5,577 nucleotides of DNA from Streptococcus oralis (lineage in GTDB: Bacteria > Bacillota > Bacilli > Lactobacillales > Streptococcaceae): assembly GCA_937930605.1 (NCBI GenBank), contig CALHBZ010000110.1, positions 1 through 5,577 of the forward strand. Direction: 5' to 3'. The position numbers were made by a program, and so were the translations under genes. Below are positions 5,132 to 5,577 of this stretch, piece after piece; the stretch's first letter is position 1, and every line of letters starts with the position of its first letter. Under the pieces are notes generated by a model. That model did not search any database, had not been told where the DNA came from, and saw nothing but the letters and a program-made list of their open reading frames with translations.

Positions 5132-5577
5132 TTATGCTTCTACTCGTTCAGTCCATGAAGTCGCTGTTGTTTGAAGAACCTTGTTGAGTTCGTCAATGTT
5201 CTCAAATCCTGTTGTACGCAACCATTCACGAGCTGCTGCTTCACCATCTTTGATGTAGGCTTCAACTGATCCAGCCCATGTTGCACGGCCACATAGAACT
5301 CCGTTGAAGTTTGCGCCTGATTCGTGGGCAAAGACAAGGGTTTCTTGGAAGAGTTTAGCTGATACACCAGCACTCAAGTAGATGTATGGCAAGTTCGTTG
5401 CTTCGTCTTGTGCTTTAAAGAAGGCTGCTGCTTCTTCGCGTGTATGAACGATTTCACCATCACCAAAGCCTTCAACGTATTTGACGTTGACTGGAACTTC
5501 CACTTTCAAGACATCAATGTTGAAGCGTGGGTCTGAGAAGACCTTCATAGCACCGATAACCTTGTGTGGTTTCACTT
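5132..5577 (-). CDS. lacD: Tagatose 1,6-bisphosphate aldolase (C-terminal part)
   Basis: Cleaves tagatose 1,6-bisphosphate to dihydroxyacetone phosphate and glyceraldehyde 3-phosphate, the last step of the tagatose 6-phosphate route for lactose and galactose; cytosolic. The last 148 or so residues of a protein of about 326 are present, and the gene continues past the right edge. [11 protein letters not shown] holds the lysine expected to form the Schiff base in LacD-type class I aldolases (Lys205 in characterised LacD). [10 protein letters not shown] and [13 protein letters not shown] are the later barrel strands that bind phosphate. The reading frame is open to the edge, so the GTG at 5575 is an internal valine codon, not a start. 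It precedes galM on the same strand with a 146-base gap containing two inverted repeats. Family assignment is firm; whether this copy belongs to a lac operon or another galactoside locus lies outside the window. Confidence 0.93.
   Translation of the reverse strand, partial: VKPHKVIGAMKVFSDPRFNIDVLKVEVPVNVKYVEGFGDGEIVHTREEAAAFFKAQDEATNLPYIYLSAGVSAKLFQETLVFAHESGANFNGVLCGRATWAGSVEAYIKDGEAAAREWLRTTGFENIDELNKVLQTTATSWTERVEA

Noticed and set aside
5573..5575. GTG 5575 as the start of the aldolase
   Set aside because: The frame stays open to the edge and the protein begins in the middle of LacD; the codon is an internal valine.

Overview
The window looks like chromosomal DNA from a mitis-group Streptococcus (S. 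mitis, S. oralis or S. pneumoniae type). It is AT-rich, has strong AAGGAG-type ribosome sites and near-consensus sigma-A promoters, and its proteins (LacD, GalM, a CatE-like VOC protein, a CstR-like repressor, a PrdX-like tRNA editing protein) read like streptococcal proteins. This is judged by eye; no search was run.

Layout, left to right. Positions 1-396 hold the probable tail of an upstream gene, a strong terminator (203-250) and a consensus promoter (329-356). This promoter drives an intact two-module glyoxalase/dioxygenase-superfamily gene (397-1251), which ends at a long hairpin (1280-1330). An extended -10 promoter and a potentially folded leader (1430-1505) then precede two adjacent plus-strand membrane-protein genes, both broken. 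The first (1555-2126) has a one-base frameshift; the second (2128 to about 2357) has an internal TAA and has lost its 3' end. It runs head-on into a minus-strand small (p)ppGpp synthetase gene (2895 down to about 2358), itself frameshifted at a G5 run and 3'-truncated. A divergent promoter region (2914-3001) with an inverted repeat separates this relic from a plus-strand pair: an intact CsoR-family repressor with the C-N-C residue pattern of persulfide sensors (3029-3286), and a PrdX/YbaK editing-domain gene (3329-3819) split by a one-base slip in an A-rich tract. Two terminators, one per strand, close the convergent junction at 3884-3949. The rest is a minus-strand sugar block: lacD (C-terminal part, running off the right edge) followed by galM.

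The biology falls into three parts: galactose/tagatose catabolism on the right, stress and translation-quality functions in the middle (cstR-prdX), and a decaying accessory stretch (about 1555-2895) between them. Four of the eight protein genes seen (including the partial tail at the left edge) are disrupted. The TAA and the two-gene fusion look like real decay; the homopolymer indels could also be assembly errors. I see no CRISPR array, rRNA, tRNA, insertion sequence or phage gene, and no clear new defence or other system. The most unusual items are the collided pseudogene pair, the possible structured leader, and the inverted repeat in the divergent promoter region beside cstR.
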